DNA from: UBA1672 sp051967755
Lineage (GTDB): Bacteria; Pseudomonadota; Alphaproteobacteria; Micavibrionales; Micavibrionaceae
Assembly (NCBI GenBank): GCA_051967755.1
Contig: JBQDYD010000008.1
Coordinates: 1-64,000, forward strand
Direction: 5' to 3'
Length of the DNA stretch: 64,000 nucleotides
Shown here piece by piece: positions 61,825 to 64,000 of this stretch. The stretch's first letter is position 1. Each line of letters begins with the position of its first letter. The position numbers and the translations under genes are program-made. The notes beneath the pieces are model-generated. The model had not been told where the DNA came from. It did no database searches and saw only the letters and a program-made list of their open reading frames with translations.

Positions 61825-62289
61825 TTGCCCTTATATCATAGTACCCATCAAAAATTAAATGCAGGTGATATAATTCAGCCGGGAAATTGGGGCAAAATGA
61901 TTTACAAAAGGGGGGAATCTCATTCTTGTTGGAATCGAGAGATCGTCCTTGAGAAAATTAGACAAGAAAAATATCCAGACAAACCATCGAGACTAAATGG
62001 TTGTTTTGCATGTGATAATTTACAGACTATTGAATTTTATAAAAACCATTTCTGTCCAAAAGGCTATATTTACGAGGTCGAAATTGTAGATACTCAAGCA
62101 CCGCAACATTTAGGCGATTTTAATGCTGTTGAACCTTTGCCGGGCTTAAATTTAAATATGGAAGAAATTGCTGATAGATATTGGCGCTATGCTCAGAAAA
62201 CTAATATTCAAGGATATCCTGAATTAATTTGTTCAGAGATTTTAACTTCATCATCTTTAAGAGTTATAAGAAATTTGCCAATTACTTAA
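61825..62289 (+). CDS. DUF2441-like protein (possible ADP-ribosyltransferase fold)
   Basis: A 154-residue protein beginning at TTG 61825 with AGGA 7 bases upstream. LYHSTHQKLNAGDIIQPGNWG, PSRLNGCFACDN, YIYEVEIVD and ADRYWRYAQKTN match the pattern of DUF2441 proteins as I recall them. These share features with ADP-ribosyltransferase-type folds (HxT/S start and Y-x-V/E strands) but the activity is not proved. Small AT-rich gene. It overlaps the opposite membrane protein gene by 8 bases. Confidence 0.55.
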   Translation: MPLYHSTHQKLNAGDIIQPGNWGKMIYKRGESHSCWNREIVLEKIRQEKYPDKPSRLNGCFACDNLQTIEFYKNHFCPKGYIYEVEIVDTQAPQHLGDFNAVEPLPGLNLNMEEIADRYWRYAQKTNIQGYPELICSEILTSSSLRVIRNLPIT

Positions 62290-62575
62290 TAAAAGAAATA
62301 AACGGACATTCGCTGGCTGGAAATGAGCGCATGCCATCATAACCAACGTAAGTGCAAGCTGTGATTACTGGATATTCTTTACTGCCGCGATATCTATATT
62401 CCCAAAGCATATAAGGCATTCCGTTCACGTAGATATAATAAGCGCCGAAAACCAAGGGGCTAATCGCAATCGTGCCGCGCAATAGAATGATGAAGATGAA
62501 GGGCATGAGCCGAATTGCAAGTTGCCCTCTAAACCGTTTAGGTTTTTTATAGCTTACAACCCTTGCCTTTTTCAT
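62282..62575 (-). CDS. Small membrane protein after the coupling gene
   Basis: A 97-residue protein with a basic N terminus (KKARVVSYKKPKRFRGQ) and one or two hydrophobic segments (IRLMPFIFIILLRGTIAI, PLVFGAYYIYV). The C-terminal half is soluble with cysteines (VITACTYVGYDGMRSF). TAGGAG precedes ATG 62575, which lies 10 bases after the coupling protein stop, so it is in the transfer operon. No family recognised. Confidence 0.6.
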   Translation of the reverse strand: MKKARVVSYKKPKRFRGQLAIRLMPFIFIILLRGTIAISPLVFGAYYIYVNGMPYMLWEYRYRGSKEYPVITACTYVGYDGMRSFPASECPFISFIK

Positions 62576-62585
62576 GCCCTAACTC

Positions 62586-64000
62586 CTAATAGCTTAAGTG
62601 AAGTTTCGTCTTGCCTTTGAATTTCTTGCCGTACATGGGGTCAATGTCAGCCCAGTTTTTCCAAGGACTAACTTCATGATATCCGACCTTTAGGGCATGT
62701 ATGGGCGGCTGGCCGCGCACTAAAATAATACTGTCAGGGAATTGTCTTACTTCATCCGGCGTAAGAAGCGGTCTGGCATGTTCGCCCACGCTGTAATTCA
62801 CGGGATCATGCACAATATGGCCTAGATTATAGTTATCGCCTTTAACAGTTGTATCTCCTAACGTTTTAGAAACCAGCAAGGCTGTTTTATGAGACTGAAT
62901 CCCAAATAGCTGTTGGCATTCACATTGTTCCAATAGTGTTTCCAGATCATCTTTGCCGTAGGTTTTTGCGAAAGCATCCAAAGACTGGAGCGCAAACCAA
63001 ACACGGCAACCGTAGCCACGCAGCTCTGTAAGTTTTGCCGTTAATCCCTGTATTTTGAAATTCGCTGCTTCATCAAACAGGAAAAGAACCTGTTTTCGGC
63101 TTTGGCATCGTGTCAGCTCAGTGAGAGCACACCAGCCAAGCAACCCAAGCCAAGGCGCATAGACTGACATTCTTGTGGGATCAGCGATAAGGAAAACAGT
63201 GGCTTTTTGCTGTTTCAAATCAGAAAAACGAAAATCGCAAGCGCTTGTGCTTTCTGAGAGCCAACCGCTTGCACTGAATGCTGATAAAGCCTGAACAGCA
63301 CCTTCACGGAAAGACTCCCATTGCCGCTTATCGTTTTGTTCTACCTTTGCCAAAAGATCATGGGCGATATCTGCTAAATCCCCTTTGATATGATCTGTGG
63401 TTGATGAAAGATAGAGCGCTTCTTTTAGCAAAGGCTCATTTCGAATGAGCTTTAAAACATCACTTAAATTTGGAGCATCCCCTTGCTTTTGTGTGACAAG
63501 ATGTAAGATACAAAAGACAATAATCATACGCCCACCATTGCGAAAGAATGAGTTCTCGCCGGAGCTTGGCGGTTCGGTTAAAAGTTGCAAGGCAATGGAC
63601 TGCGCATCTGTAATCAAATCTTCATGCTGACCGCTTTCCCAGCTATCAACCAATATTTGAAGCGGATTATACCGAGAGGGTTTTCCCAGTTTATCTTCAA
63701 ATAGCCGCGCCGGATTTACGCAATATACTTTATTCTTATGACGCTTTTCCCGTGTGTGTTTGGTAATGCAAGCAAGTGTGCCTTTGAGATCAGGTACGAT
63801 CATTGGCATAGAATTGTGAAGCAAAGCCGGAATAAAGAAATTGATGGTTTTACCGCCGCCAGCAGGTGAAAGCGTTAATCCATGCGTTTCACCGGAAAAG
63901 AAAAGCGGCTTACCACTTTTTGCGGATGTTCCTAAAAACAGGCCATTTGTTTTGAACATGCCGCTTCGTTTTAAATCTTTGTCAGTTGCCCATCTGTACG
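62586..64000 (-). CDS. VirD4/TraG-type conjugative coupling protein, partial
   Basis: At least 471 residues; the frame remains open to the window edge, so the N terminus is outside. An internal ATG at 63959 is preceded in frame by YRWATDKDLKRSG, which matches the VirD4 region before the Walker box. Walker A is SPAGGGKT, Walker B LFLFDEAANF and the later LQSLDAFAKTYG holds the sensor Gln. T4CPs link DNA processing to a type IV secretion channel. It suggests that the second element is or was conjugative or mobilisable. Confidence 0.85.
   Translation of the reverse strand, partial: YRWATDKDLKRSGMFKTNGLFLGTSAKSGKPLFFSGETHGLTLSPAGGGKTINFFIPALLHNSMPMIVPDLKGTLACITKHTREKRHKNKVYCVNPARLFEDKLGKPSRYNPLQILVDSWESGQHEDLITDAQSIALQLLTEPPSSGENSFFRNGGRMIIVFCILHLVTQKQGDAPNLSDVLKLIRNEPLLKEALYLSSTTDHIKGDLADIAHDLLAKVEQNDKRQWESFREGAVQALSAFSASGWLSESTSACDFRFSDLKQQKATVFLIADPTRMSVYAPWLGLLGWCALTELTRCQSRKQVLFLFDEAANFKIQGLTAKLTELRGYGCRVWFALQSLDAFAKTYGKDDLETLLEQCECQQLFGIQSHKTALLVSKTLGDTTVKGDNYNLGHIVHDPVNYSVGEHARPLLTPDEVRQFPDSIILVRGQPPIHALKVGYHEVSPWKNWADIDPMYGKKFKGKTKLHLSY

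Overview
The window looks like chromosomal DNA of an alphaproteobacterium with moderate GC. The partial tRNA at the left edge has the sequence of an initiator tRNA-fMet, and the gene set (FNR/DNR-type regulators, UbiTUV, NnrS/NnrU, MoaC-MoaB fusion) is proteobacterial. The assignment rests on my reading of the tRNA and gene families, not on a database search.

Almost the whole window (about 53 to 58278) appears to be one genomic island inserted in the 3' end of tRNA-fMet. The tRNA end at 8-52 is repeated at 58279-58323 with only 3 differences in 45 bp. Just inside each copy lies a near-identical block carrying GGGACA-type repeats, which look like integrase arm sites. The left end is a compact mobile-element core (321-5120): tyrosine recombinase, a hypothetical gene, two AlpA-like small DNA-binding proteins, a hypothetical gene and a Toprim/RepA-like primase-helicase.

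The cargo (6056-50516) reads as a kit for living without oxygen on nitrate. It has nitrate respiration (two NarK transporters, narGHJI, a parvulin isomerase) and molybdenum cofactor synthesis (moeA, moaA, moaCB fusion, moaD, moaE, mobA, moeB). It has oxygen-independent routes replacing oxygen-requiring enzymes: nrdDG for dNTPs, hemN for haem and ubiTUV for ubiquinone. It has NO/nitrosative stress functions (nsrR-hmp, nnrS, nnrU), vitamin genes (ribB-ribH, bioC with a BioH-like esterase, a ThiO-like oxidase), a beta-carbonic anhydrase, a porin, a Cus-type copper efflux system and a two-piece redox-taxis receptor. Two Crp/Fnr regulators are encoded in the island. Ten near-perfect FNR boxes (TTGAT-N4-ATCAA) sit in front of most of these units, so the cargo seems to be one island-borne regulon. 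The moaA leader also carries a likely Moco riboswitch downstream of its FNR box.

The right part of the island (50619-58042) is defence-like. It holds a 1945-residue protein with an N-terminal PD-(D/E)XK-type nuclease, a STAND/NACHT-like NTPase and a very long C-terminal region, convergent with a Fic protein carrying its own inhibitory motif.

From 58279 onward a second element begins. It has a large serine recombinase whose 3' end runs through three tRNA-tail-like repeats spaced exactly 48 bp apart, several small unknown genes, a DUF2441-like protein, a small membrane protein and a VirD4/TraG-type coupling protein that runs off the right edge.

Small genes easily missed include a 48-residue membrane protein after the porin, a 52-residue Cys-tailed protein between narH and narJ, and a 58-residue TTG-started protein before the serine recombinase. 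No CRISPR array, rRNA or insertion sequence was seen.
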